Assembly (NCBI GenBank): GCA_963792025.1
Contig: CAWBUS010000011.1
Location: 62,001-126,000, forward strand
DNA: 64,000 nucleotides
Direction of reading: 5' to 3'
From: Ginsengibacter sp963792025
GTDB taxonomy: Bacteria; Bacteroidota; Bacteroidia; Chitinophagales; Chitinophagaceae
Of the stretch, positions 1 through 7,969 are shown one piece after another. Under the pieces are notes generated by a model. It ran no database searches. It saw nothing but the letters and a program-made list of their open reading frames with translations, and was not told where the DNA came from. Positions within the stretch are counted from its first letter, which is position 1; every line of letters begins with the position of its first letter. Position numbers and translations under genes: made by a program.

Positions 1-258
1 TCAGCATATCAAAACTGTTTGACCGTTGGTTGGAGATCAGATAGCGGCTCTCACGGGTCGTGTCCCTGGCCATGTACAAATCGGAAGGTGTACCAAGAGC
101 GAGAGAAATACGGGTAATAGCGACACGGATTGTAGTGAAGAACTCTTACTATCTATCAAAGCATCTAACTTCAACTCATAAAAAATATCATCACTATATT
201 CATTGAATAACGATGACTAGTTTGTTAACTTGCAAACGAATTCCACCAAAATCCCCCC
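1..258. other. Window edge, no gene assigned
   Basis: No recognisable gene. A minus-strand frame is open from about position 147 to the left edge and reads like plausible protein, but it begins right after a stop codon and has no good start, so it is either the tail of a broken gene or chance. The last 40 bases before the next gene are strikingly poor in G. Confidence 0.3.
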
Positions 259-1587
259 ATGCCCCCAAAATACTCCATCCATCTATTAATCACCACCTGG
301 CTCCTCCTAACGGCCTTTACCATCATTAACACTACCCCCCACCCCTACCCGAAAAAAAATAAAACAATAATCGCAAACATATACTACGACACCACCCACC
401 CCCTCTCCTCTTTCCTCCTAATCTCGGACATCCATTTAAACAGCAGCGTCTCTCATAATGTCCCTTATGGCGATACAGGAGATAGTTTATGGATGGCAGC
501 GAAAAAAGAAATCGATACACTTATTGCTGATAAGAAACCAACATTCATAATTGTATTGGGAGACCTTCCCAAGCATGATGATGTAACAAAGGGAGATTCA
601 AACAATGTACGGCAGAATATTGTGCAGGTACTTACCTGGTTTAAGGACAGCGCCAATATACCTGCAGGAGTTCCATTGATATATGTTCCCGGTAATAACG
701 ATTCGTGGAACGGAGATTACAGCGCTTTTACCTTGCCGGATTCTATTTTTAACGGGTACGCATACCCTTTTATACATGTTGATTCCGCAAAAGCGGCTGA
801 TCATGCCTGCATTGCCAATGATAGTTTGCAAAAGAGCATTGGTTGTTTTTCTGTTTATCCTTTGGGTAAGGCAAATAAATTAAAGTTGATTGTATTGAAC
901 ACAGTAATTTTTACTAAGAGTAATAACCTCCCCTATTCTCCCGACCCGCAGCGACAGGCTATGGACGCCACCACCCAAATGAACTGGCTCTTGACACAAC
1001 TGGAACAAGCCGCACAAAATGATGAAAAAGTTTTACTGGCCATGCATGTTCCACCCGGTATTGACGGACATGCCGATACAGGTATGTGGTATGATAAAGA
1101 CATCGAAAATATTTTTTTGAATGCTATTGATAAATATCAAAATAACATAGCAGGATTGTTGGCTGGCCATACGCACATGGATGGTGTGCGCTTATTAATG
1201 GACAGTACCAGCCATGTGGATGCCTTGCTGCTGTCTGCTGCAGGTATTGCGCCGGGCCACGGTAATAATCCTGCCGTGAAACTGGTACAATATAACGATA
1301 GCGACTATACGCTAAAAGATTTCACTGAATACTATATGAACTTCTGGAATGCAGACATACCTGCAACAGGCACTTTAAGGGATTGGGATGGTGTTTTTAG
1401 TTTCAGCAACCTTGCCCCGGATTATGATATTTCTTCCATGACGATGCTTAACTGGTTTCAAAAAAATAATAAAGATAATATCGATAAACTGGAGTATTCT
1501 ATTTACACCGATAAAAGTAATAAGCCGGAAAAAAGTTCTTTTATCGATGAAATTAACAGCAGCATATATGTCAGCTATCGAAAATGA
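259..1587 (+). CDS. Secreted/membrane-anchored metallophosphoesterase
   Basis: Calcineurin-like phosphoesterase of 442 residues. The dinuclear-metal motifs appear in order: DIH (residues 57-59), GD at 101-102, GNND (145-148), a histidine in AMHVPP (about 265) and GHTH near 308. This order matches the acid sphingomyelinase-like branch, whose members hydrolyse phosphomono- or diesters outside the cytoplasm. Residues 9-25 form a hydrophobic segment, so the protein is probably exported or anchored. The first ~57 codons are extremely C-rich and G-poor, unlike the rest of the gene, yet they already include the first catalytic motif, so they belong to the gene. Substrate unknown. It reads in the same direction as the next gene, 106 bp away. 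Confidence 0.85.
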   Translation: MPPKYSIHLLITTWLLLTAFTIINTTPHPYPKKNKTIIANIYYDTTHPLSSFLLISDIHLNSSVSHNVPYGDTGDSLWMAAKKEIDTLIADKKPTFIIVLGDLPKHDDVTKGDSNNVRQNIVQVLTWFKDSANIPAGVPLIYVPGNNDSWNGDYSAFTLPDSIFNGYAYPFIHVDSAKAADHACIANDSLQKSIGCFSVYPLGKANKLKLIVLNTVIFTKSNNLPYSPDPQRQAMDATTQMNWLLTQLEQAAQNDEKVLLAMHVPPGIDGHADTGMWYDKDIENIFLNAIDKYQNNIAGLLAGHTHMDGVRLLMDSTSHVDALLLSAAGIAPGHGNNPAVKLVQYNDSDYTLKDFTEYYMNFWNADIPATGTLRDWDGVFSFSNLAPDYDISSMTMLNWFQKNNKDNIDKLEYSIYTDKSNKPEKSSFIDEINSSIYVSYRK

Positions 1588-1693
1588 TTAAACCATACGT
1601 TCGAGGCCTCGTGTAGAAAATATTCTATCTCTGTTCCCTGGTACAATACGCCCCCACCCCCTCCGTTATCCCAATACCAAAATTCATTATTTC

Positions 1694-2398
1694 ATGCACG
1701 CCACTCCAATAACGGTAATTATTGCAGACCCACGCACCATCACGAGAAATGGCCTCGCAAAAACATTAGAACCAATACAGGAAATACAGGTGATTGCTAC
1801 AACCGCCTGCAGTAAGGAACTGGTTTGTTTTTGTGACCACCACCAGCCCGATATTATTTTGATAAGCGCTAACATGCCCGGCGTTAATAATATGAAAGCA
1901 TACCGGCATATAACGGAAGAGTTCCCCGGCATACCCGCAATTATTGTGGCAGACGATAACGATGCTGAAACTATTATTGCCATGAAGACTGCCGGAGAGT
2001 TTGCGTGGCTTTTTACAAGCGCAACCGAAGAAAAGATTGTAACAACCCTACACGCCGTGCATAGCGGAACTTATAAAAGAGAGGTATATAACGGTTATGG
2101 TACAAGCGCAGTTAATGTTGCGCTGCTGCATACACTTACTGCAAGGGAAAAAGAAATGCTTGTTTTTTTTGGCACCGACCTCACCGCAAAAGAAATTGCG
2201 GCGAAACAAAAGATGAGCCCGCGAACGATTGAAGGGCACAAAGAAAAATTAAAAGAAAAGCTACAAGTGAAGGGAAGCGCCGGCCTCGCCATCTATGCCC
2301 TCATAAATAATACTTACCTGCCCACGATATTATATTGGGTAATACTGCTCTTTACTAACGATAATCCCGATACATTACTTACCGACATAGCCGCATAA
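1694..2398 (+). CDS. LuxR-family regulator with degenerate receiver domain
   Basis: This 234-residue protein has the NarL/FixJ layout. An N-terminal receiver-like domain (about 6-125) is followed by a LuxR-type helix-turn-helix (about 150-212) starting LTAREKEML and containing the recognition stretch SPRTIEGHKEKL. The canonical phospho-acceptor Asp is replaced by Ser58 (ISANMPG instead of LDxNMPG), only one of the N-terminal acidic residues remains (D12), and the conserved Lys position appears to be Phe. From family knowledge this suggests phosphorylation-independent regulation. A hydrophobic C-terminal tail (LYWVILLF) follows the HTH and is unusual. No cognate kinase is adjacent. The 5' end is C-rich like the preceding gene. 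Confidence 0.85.
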   Translation: MHATPITVIIADPRTITRNGLAKTLEPIQEIQVIATTACSKELVCFCDHHQPDIILISANMPGVNNMKAYRHITEEFPGIPAIIVADDNDAETIIAMKTAGEFAWLFTSATEEKIVTTLHAVHSGTYKREVYNGYGTSAVNVALLHTLTAREKEMLVFFGTDLTAKEIAAKQKMSPRTIEGHKEKLKEKLQVKGSAGLAIYALINNTYLPTILYWVILLFTNDNPDTLLTDIAA

Positions 2399-2403
2399 AA
2401 AAA

Positions 2404-2423
2404 GCCACCCAGACGATGGTGGC
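2404..2423. terminator. Hairpin between convergent genes
   Basis: An inverted repeat GCCACC ... GGTGGC with an 8-base loop lies 5 bases after the regulator's stop. An A-run sits on its left, which becomes a U-run for transcription from the right. It probably terminates the minus-strand FN3 gene and perhaps both convergent genes. Confidence 0.6.
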
Positions 2424-2481
2424 TTGTTGAGGTTAAGCAAAACATGAGAAAAAACATAGATATAACTATAATTTCCGCAGT

Positions 2482-3114
2482 TTATTGTGCAACCTTACTT
2501 ACAGGGTCGCTAAAAACCAGTTGGCCCTTAGACCCAACTATGCCCACACGACACCAATAAATTTTCGTTTTCTCGAGGCCGGCAAAGGTGTACTTCCTCG
2601 AAGTTGATGTAAAACTTTCCCATACACTGGCTTCCGTTAACGGATCGGGTGTGTATTGGTGCACAAAGCCCCTGCCCTTTCCGCCTGCGTCTGCTATGTT
2701 AATTAATTCACCCGTGTTGATCCCTGATTCAACTACCAGTGCTGGTTTGGAAACAATTACAGGTTGGGAAATTTTGCGGGTGTCGAACGCGGTACTGCCT
2801 ATCATGGCGGAATCACCATTGGCAGTAAACGTTACATAATTACCCAGTGCCTTCAGGATGGCAATGAGGTCAACACGGGCCCTGTTTTTTAAAATCACCT
2901 TAGATCGGTCGCGGGTGGCAGCGCCGATAAGGGCTTCCTGGAAGGCGGAAATGGCGTCACCAACTGCTGCCAGTGTAGGCGTTGGCGTTGGGAAGAAAGC
3001 ATTATCCGTCATGGAGGCAAGGATGTCCAGCGCTTTGGTTAACAATTTAGAGTCCGACAGCCGGCTAAACGGCATTACGATCATAGCGATCATGATTTTC
3101 AAAACGTTTTTCAT
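2482..3114 (-). CDS. FN3-domain protein of a Bacteroidota-specific family
   Basis: About 210 residues from the chosen start (MKNVLKIM), which matches the usual N-terminus of this family; an upstream in-frame ATG at 3231 would add 39 unlikely residues. The N-terminal half (SRLSDSKLL, PTPTPTLAAV, then Arg/Lys-rich helices) resembles a helical domain common in Bacteroidota proteins. The C-terminal ~80 residues form a fibronectin type III-like domain (DPLTEASVW, TFAGLEKTKIYWCRVG, GQLVFSDPVS). Function is unknown; a surface or structural role is often assumed. The 21-bp-phased dyad array begins 294 bp upstream of the start codon, in a position to affect its transcription. Confidence 0.75.
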   Translation of the reverse strand: MKNVLKIMIAMIVMPFSRLSDSKLLTKALDILASMTDNAFFPTPTPTLAAVGDAISAFQEALIGAATRDRSKVILKNRARVDLIAILKALGNYVTFTANGDSAMIGSTAFDTRKISQPVIVSKPALVVESGINTGELINIADAGGKGRGFVHQYTPDPLTEASVWESFTSTSRKYTFAGLEKTKIYWCRVGIVGSKGQLVFSDPVSKVAQ

Positions 3115-3407
3115 TTGTATTTGTATTTTATTTTTTAGAACCCGGCGCCCGGGCCCCTGTTCAATGGAACAGACCGCTAAATTGCAACAAGGCGCTTTAC
3201 GGCACAAGGGTAATTTTACGGGTTGCGCCATTAAAAAACATTTTTTACATTCCCGCCCTTTTCAGCTTAACGGCAAGGCATAAACGCAGAAAATAAAATG
3301 AAAAAAAGATGAAATTTTTTTAAAAATCGTGGTATTTTTTTGTTTTTTACCGCCGGCAGATATTTTTTATCCACACAAAAACGGGCAGGTTCTGCCAAAC
3401 AAGCGAT

Positions 3408-3722
3408 GCTGTCTGCCTGCAAAAATCATTTTGCAGCCGGTTTTTCCCCAATTGCTATATTACAAAAGTATTTTGTCAACATACAATGCACCATTGTAAT
3501 ATAACAACAGCTCATTGTAATATTACAATAGCCCATTGTTATATTACATTAACCAATTGTAAAGTTACATGAGCAAATTAATGCCTGCTTTCAATGGCAG
3601 TAGTGCTGAAAAAACCCGTTGCACGTCGTGCAAAACACTTTTGCTACTTTACAAAAGTATTTTGCACGACGGTTTTTTTACTTTTGCTGTCATGCAAAGA
3701 TGCTTTGTTTGGCAAACAATGG
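3408..3722. repeat. Array of ~15 imperfect 21-bp units with TTG...CAA dyads
   Basis: Units begin every 21 bp without slippage (3408, 3429, 3450, 3471, 3492, 3513, 3534, 3555, 3576, 3597, 3618, 3639, 3660, 3681, 3702). The best-conserved units (3492-3554) carry the dyad TTGTAATATTACAA or close variants. A second block (3618-3722) carries TTGCACGTCGTGCAA, TTGCTGTCATGCAA and TTGTTTGGCAAACAA. Units 3576 and 3597 are poor. Exact two-turn phasing puts every dyad on the same face of the helix, which suggests a cooperative DNA-binding protein or a nucleoid-organising site (inference). Confidence 0.75.
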
Positions 3723-4063
3723 AAATAGTATCCGAACTTCTGTGTTTTCGCAGGATGTAAAATGTTGTTCATTATCAGAACAACAATAAAGGAAGTTTAA
3801 AACATAACTTTATATAATGGATGTATGCCCTTTAACCGGTCAGAAAATAAATCTTTTCTAAACCGAATCCAACTGTAGAGGGGTTTTTTTATGAGACCCA
3901 AAAGACGGGAAAGGTTACTATCAGTGATATCGCATTTAATTTTGCTGGGAGCCTAACTGAGGAAGAAAAAGGATTGTAGTTAGGGTATGCCCAAATAAGA
4001 GCATAAAGAAAAGAGCCGTTCAGGATAACTTATTCTCTATTTAATCAATTAAAAAATTAGCCC
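3723..4063. other. Intergenic, decayed sequence
   Basis: A short inverted repeat (GTTGTTC ... GAACAAC) lies at about 3768-3786. No intact gene or known element is visible; the sequence leads into the decayed genes that follow. Confidence 0.4.
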
Positions 4064-4782
4064 GTCCCTTATTCGTTTGAAGAAAAGGCAAATCATTTTT
4101 TACAATATTTATATGACAATGGCGGAAAAGAATATAAAAGCCATGACTTTGATTCAGAAATGGATGCTCCAATAACATTTTCGTCGCAAGATGAGTTTGA
4201 AAGGATAATAGATTATTTGCTGGAAAATGGGTCAGACTTCTCTATAAAGGAATATTTCCTTCAAAACAGTCCAATCTTTTATAACGGGGTACGGATTAGC
4301 AAACAGGGCATTGAAAAAATTGAGGGAACTTCTGACGAAAACGAAATCAATAATAATAAAGACGAGTTAAACGAATCGGTTGACAATATCGAGTTAAAAC
4401 TACGAAATCTGGTTACTTCAACTCTTACGCTAGAGACCGGAAAAAGTAATTTCGAAGACCTGATCACAGGAGAGCGAAACAACAGCTTCGACGAAGAATT
4501 AAACTTCATCTTGAAAAACATCCTAATCAAGACCTAAATGATTTTGAAAGCTTATCGAAGTCAATTCAATTCTGCGACGTTGAACATTTAAAAGCGATAG
4601 TACTAAAAGATGAATACTGGAATTTTTTCGAGCCAAAATTTAAAAATAGAAGTTCCGTTGAGAAATACTTCGATCAATTCAGTGAATTACAACACGCATT
4701 AAAACACATTCGCGAATTAACCGACTTAGTTGCGCTTGAGGGAAGGGCGGCCATTACATGGTTCACGATGGTGTTAAAATAA
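4064..4782 (+). pseudogene. Frameshifted HEPN/Swt1-like gene remnant
   Basis: An open frame runs from 4064 (after an in-frame TAG, with no upstream start) to a stop at 4537. Reading then continues convincingly in another frame from about 4505 to the TAA at 4780. The C-terminal part (EYWNFFEPKFKNR, KYFDQFSEL, HALKHIRELTDLV, AAITWF) matches the pattern of Swt1-like HEPN domains, often found in toxin or abortive-infection RNases. The catalytic Rx4-6H motif looks altered (Gln-His where Arg-Asn is usual). A 125-residue protein could start at 4160, but it would lack this domain. Best read as a broken gene. Confidence 0.6.
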
Positions 4783-4854
4783 ATTAATGGAGAACCTCCG
4801 CCCTTGAGATTCACGAAAATAGATTATTTCATACTATGAATTCGAAGAGTAGAA

Positions 4855-5500
4855 TTGTTATTTTCTATGTTCCTTGTATGCATTGATTCTTCGAGCCAGA
4901 AAAACAGTCTTTCAAAACTAGTAAATCTAATGTCAAAGGAATGTTGCAGATGCTTTGCAGCCTCGGGTAGTCATAACTTCGATTCTTTGAACGCAAATAT
5001 TATGCAGGATTGTTTTTTAAAATTCATGAATGCAAATGAAAGACTAATAATAAAAACAACTGAAAATGTTTACGGAGATACACGATATTTCGGAGGTAAA
5101 CTGGCAGATGAAACGTTCAAGTTGGTATCATAGCGGTCTATGATTGTGACATATTTTATAATGCATTATTAGAAGATAGAAAAGCTTATTATAAAAAATA
5201 TTTCGAATTGAATAAAGATTCTATAAAAAGTATTGTAAAAAAAAGAAAGTACCAAACAACTTGCCGGATTCGAAATACTATCATTTAAGAGGTTGTAACT
5301 ATTTTAACTTGCAGGAATTTCTTACAGCCGTCAATGATTTTGATAGTGCCGAAGTTTTAGATGAAAATTATTTTGATATTAATATTTTTTATGAAGCACA
5401 GATTTCCGAAATATTAGACAAATATGACGAAGCAATTATACAATACGAAATTTTTCAAAGGATAAAAAATACCGATTTCACCTGTACGCTGATATGCTAA
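4855..5500 (+). pseudogene. TPR-containing gene remnant
   Basis: Two disjoint open stretches (4855-5133 and 5261-5500) in different frames are joined by coding-like sequence with frame changes. The second contains tetratricopeptide-like helices (YYHLRGCNYFNLQEF, AVNDFDSAEVLDENYFDI, KYDEAIIQYEIF). The first has a hydrophobic N-terminus. The A/T-rich codon use matches the following retropepsin remnant, so both may be parts of one former gene. Original function unknown. Confidence 0.5.
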
Positions 5501-5681
5501 GAAGAAAAAGAAGGGAGAATACACTTTTGTGAATCAAACCCGAAAGCCAAAAATGTTGTCGCTTTGGGTGACAGGCTGATTTTATTTCAGACTGTATAAA
5601 ATCGGCTAAGAAAAAATCAATTAATATACGTCGGTCTAAATCAAAACGCTAAATTATTGTAGCTGTGTATATGACAATTTA

Positions 5682-6513
5682 ATGCCCACATTATACAGTT
5701 ATGAACTTTCAGCTGCTCTTAAAAATAACTCAATGAATACTCTATTATTGAGTGATAAGAATTTAAAAATATTTTTGGATTGTTGGAAGAACAACGCAAG
5801 CATAGCCCCAAAACTGAAATTTAACCAGCTTAATGATTCGGCTGGCATAGCTAAAAAATTTGCGATAGCAACTTGCATAAAAGGAATATTGGAAGATTCT
5901 GTTAAATCAAAAACCTGGCTCAAAAAGAACGCGGAAAATTATTGTCCGTGTGCAGTTGAAAATTTATATGCAAAGGGATATTCTTTTGACGATATTGAGG
6001 GTGATGCCAACGAGAATAATAAGCTTTATAACGAGATTGTAGCTCCTTGTTTCAACTTAGCCCTGAAGGTTGGAACTGAATTTGAAAATTTAAGCAGGTA
6101 TCGCCCTGAGGATATAATCGGAAGGGATTTTTCAACAAAAGTTCTTTTGCTTGATTATTCGAATCAGGGGTATAAAATAAAAATTTCTATTGCAGGAAAG
6201 GTCAAATATTATGTATTTGATACCGGAGCCAGTGATCTAATCATCAGTACAGATCTTGAAAGAGAATTACTTCTTAGTGGAATGTTGACAAAGGAGAGTT
6301 ACTTAGGTACAGAATATTACACTTTGGCAAACGGTAGAAGGTCAAAGTTCAACTCGTTAGACTAAATAATGTAAAAATTGGCGATTATACCGTCAACAAC
6401 GTAATTGCTGGCATTTCTGAGGGAAACACATTATTATGTGGAAAAAGATTTTAGACAATTTCCGCAAATGGGAATTTGATGCTGAGAAAAAAATTCTAAC
6501 ACTTTTTAAATAA
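5682..6513 (+). pseudogene. Retropepsin-like aspartic protease remnant
   Basis: The first open stretch (5682-6365) ends in a single-copy aspartyl-protease domain with the catalytic motif VFDTGASDLIIS followed by a flap-like segment. The homologous C-terminus continues in a second frame (LNNVKIGDYTVNNVIAG) and then a third (LDNFRKWEFDAEKKILTLF, stop at 6511-6513). At least two frameshifts therefore separate the parts. Retropepsin-like proteins with N-terminal helical repeats occur in Bacteroidota, which fits the TPR remnant just upstream. Unlikely to yield an active protease, because the region after the flap is out of frame. Confidence 0.65.
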
Positions 6514-6515
6514 CC

Positions 6516-6603
6516 TTGATGCCGTTGTTTGTGTTCTCCAAAAATATCTCCCCCCAAATAAGCCTTCCACCGCCGTTGATTTAATGCAGTTGTTTGTGTT
6601 CCT
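6516..6603. repeat. Direct repeat copy A (bracketing the 6856-7498 cassette)
   Basis: It starts TTGATGCCGTTGTTTGTG and recurs at 7643-7725 in the same orientation with clear similarity over about 65 bp. A partial second start (TTGATTTAATGCAGTTG) lies at 6577, so the copy is internally tandem. Non-coding. Confidence 0.65.
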
Positions 6604-6649
6604 TCCGTCGTTGTTGGGCTGTGCCTTATTTAGTCCTATTCTATGGTTG

Positions 6650-6715
6650 GCACACGAAACAAGCATTTTTTGATCTTAAGTAAGAATAGTAGTTTGCATC
6701 ATACAAGTTCAGATA
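6650..6715. repeat. Dispersed repeat, first of two copies
   Basis: About 65 bp beginning GGCACACGAAACAAGC and containing AAGAATAGTAGTTTGCA. A similar copy lies at 24147-24215 (GCACACGCAACAAGC, GAATAATAAGTTTGCA). Function unknown. Confidence 0.5.
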
Positions 6716-6716
6716 A

Positions 6717-6757
6717 CCCCTGTTGGTCCAAGTATAAAGAAAGTATCGTTAGCTGCT
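6717..6757. repeat. Interspersed repeat family, short left-end copy
   Basis: Variant left end of the window-wide repeat: CCCCTGTTGGTCCAAG followed by TATAAAGAAAGTATCG and TTAGC. No right half is present. Confidence 0.6.
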
Positions 6758-6855
6758 TGGGGATTTTCCCGCCCTCGTTGGTGTTTTCAGGTAACTATGT
6801 ACCTGTTAGACCATGACAATAATTTTTCTTATATTAGAAAGTAATAGTTAAAATT

Positions 6856-7221
6856 TTGGGATTTTTTGATAAATATATAACCTCTTATGGAAGGTCAATA
6901 AAAGACGGATATAAAACAAATGCTTTTGCTCCTGTAGCGTGGTTTATATTCTTTTTAGTGGGTATTATTTTTATAATACTTTTCGTAAGTATTACTATTA
7001 TTAAATATGTCTTTGCATTTCTATTGGTAGGGTTAGTAATATTTGGGTGTGTGATGTATGCCCGTATTTTTAATAAAGACCCTAAATTGTTACAATCCGA
7101 AAAGTATAGAATTGATGACAAAACATTAGACATTATACAGCAAAAGGGAGGGGAAATAAAATTTTTGGAGATTGATTTGAGCCACAATGCCGAAATAAAA
7201 GGAGGTGGAGTAAATGAATAG
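6856..7221 (+). CDS. Small membrane protein, first gene of a two-gene cassette
   Basis: 121 residues with two adjacent transmembrane segments (about 27-48 and 50-68, rich in Ile, Phe and Val) and a soluble C-terminal tail. The only usable start is TTG, since an in-frame stop lies 20 bases upstream with no ATG between. It overlaps the next gene by 8 bases, so the two are probably co-translated. No family recognised. An effector/partner or toxin-immunity pair is possible but unsupported by any motif. It lies between two direct repeats and among pseudogenes, which suggests recent acquisition. Confidence 0.6.
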   Translation: MGFFDKYITSYGRSIKDGYKTNAFAPVAWFIFFLVGIIFIILFVSITIIKYVFAFLLVGLVIFGCVMYARIFNKDPKLLQSEKYRIDDKTLDIIQQKGGEIKFLEIDLSHNAEIKGGGVNE

Positions 7222-7498
7222 ACTGTATTATATATCATTTAGCGCAGGAATAGACAGAGATGAAGTGATTAAACTTTTAGAGTCAAATAAAAGTATTTCA
7301 AATTGGTTTTATAATATTCCATCTTCTCTTTTTGTTGTCTCTAATTTATGGTCAAATGAAATTGTTAAATTGCTTCGAAACCATTTTGGTGATCACCACC
7401 TAATGATTGTTATTGAGATAACAAAAAATACAAATTTTACAGCTTATTTACCAGACGAACATTTGCCCATAATTAAAAATATAATCGGGTTACCCTAA
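7214..7498 (+). CDS. Small Cas2/SinR-like protein, second gene of the cassette
   Basis: 94 residues. The ATG is preceded by GGAGGTGG, an unusually good ribosome binding site for this genome, located inside the upstream gene. The predicted pattern (strand YYISFSAG, helix DEVIKLLES, WFYNIPSSLFVVSN, helix, strand LMIVIEITK) resembles the ferredoxin-like fold of Cas2/VapD/SinR-like small proteins found widely in bacteria without CRISPR. This is a fold-level guess with no diagnostic catalytic motif. No CRISPR array or Cas1 is present. Its 3' end overlaps the remnant of a minus-strand XRE regulator. Confidence 0.6.
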   Translation: MNRLYYISFSAGIDRDEVIKLLESNKSISNWFYNIPSSLFVVSNLWSNEIVKLLRNHFGDHHLMIVIEITKNTNFTAYLPDEHLPIIKNIIGLP

Positions 7499-7640
7499 AA
7501 AACTATTTATATCAACTTCTAACGCTTCAGCAATAGCTTTCAATGTAAGCATTTTAATATCCTGCCTGCCATTCTCAAAATCGAGAAAGGTTAGCATAGT
7601 CAATATTACACATTTCGCCCAAACGTCTTACAGATACCTC
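7490..7640 (-). pseudogene. XRE-family regulator remnant (HTH C-terminal half)
   Basis: On the minus strand the sequence reads VRRLGEMCNIDYANLSRF, then shifts frame to FENGRQDIKMLTLKAIAEAL and a short tail ending at 7490. This is the classic HTH_3 pattern (second helix, recognition helix with LSRFENG, then LKAIAEALEV). The N-terminal half is missing where repeat copy B begins at 7643, so the gene was truncated there and also frameshifted. Confidence 0.65.
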
Positions 7641-7642
7641 CT

Positions 7643-7725
7643 TTGATTTGATGCCGTTGTTTGTGTTTTCCAAAAATATCGCCCCACGAATAGGCCCACC
7701 CGCCGCCGTTGTTGTGTGTTTGTCT
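7643..7725. repeat. Direct repeat copy B
   Basis: TTGATTTGATGCCGTTG and the following ~65 bp match copy A at 6516-6603. Together the two copies bracket the small membrane protein/Cas2-like pair and the XRE remnant. Copy B interrupts the XRE gene. Confidence 0.6.
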
Positions 7726-7969
7726 GAGGGTTTTGCAGCAAAGCAATCACCAACAACTCTTAAAGAGTTATGCATTAAATGCAGCCAAACTTTCATTACT
7801 TTGAATATCTTAGCAACGGCAAAATTTCTAAATTATCATTAACTCCTATCTCCAATATTTTACGCACACGATCATTGCATGGCTTATACTAAACTTACAG
7901 CTTGGGGTCAAACTGATGTTGGTGAAGCCAGGCTACACTATCTTTCGAACGAACACGCAACATCGGTCG

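Noticed and set aside
3408..3722. CRISPR array or coding heptapeptide repeat
   Set aside because: Units are contiguous with no unique spacers and are only similar, not identical. Read as codons, one frame gives a loose xCxITxx pattern, but it has an in-frame stop at 3570-3572, no good start, and the DNA dyads are better conserved than the residues.
7214..7498. Bona fide CRISPR Cas2
   Set aside because: No Cas1, no repeats with spacers and no conserved Cas2 catalytic Asp could be identified; only a fold-level resemblance is claimed.
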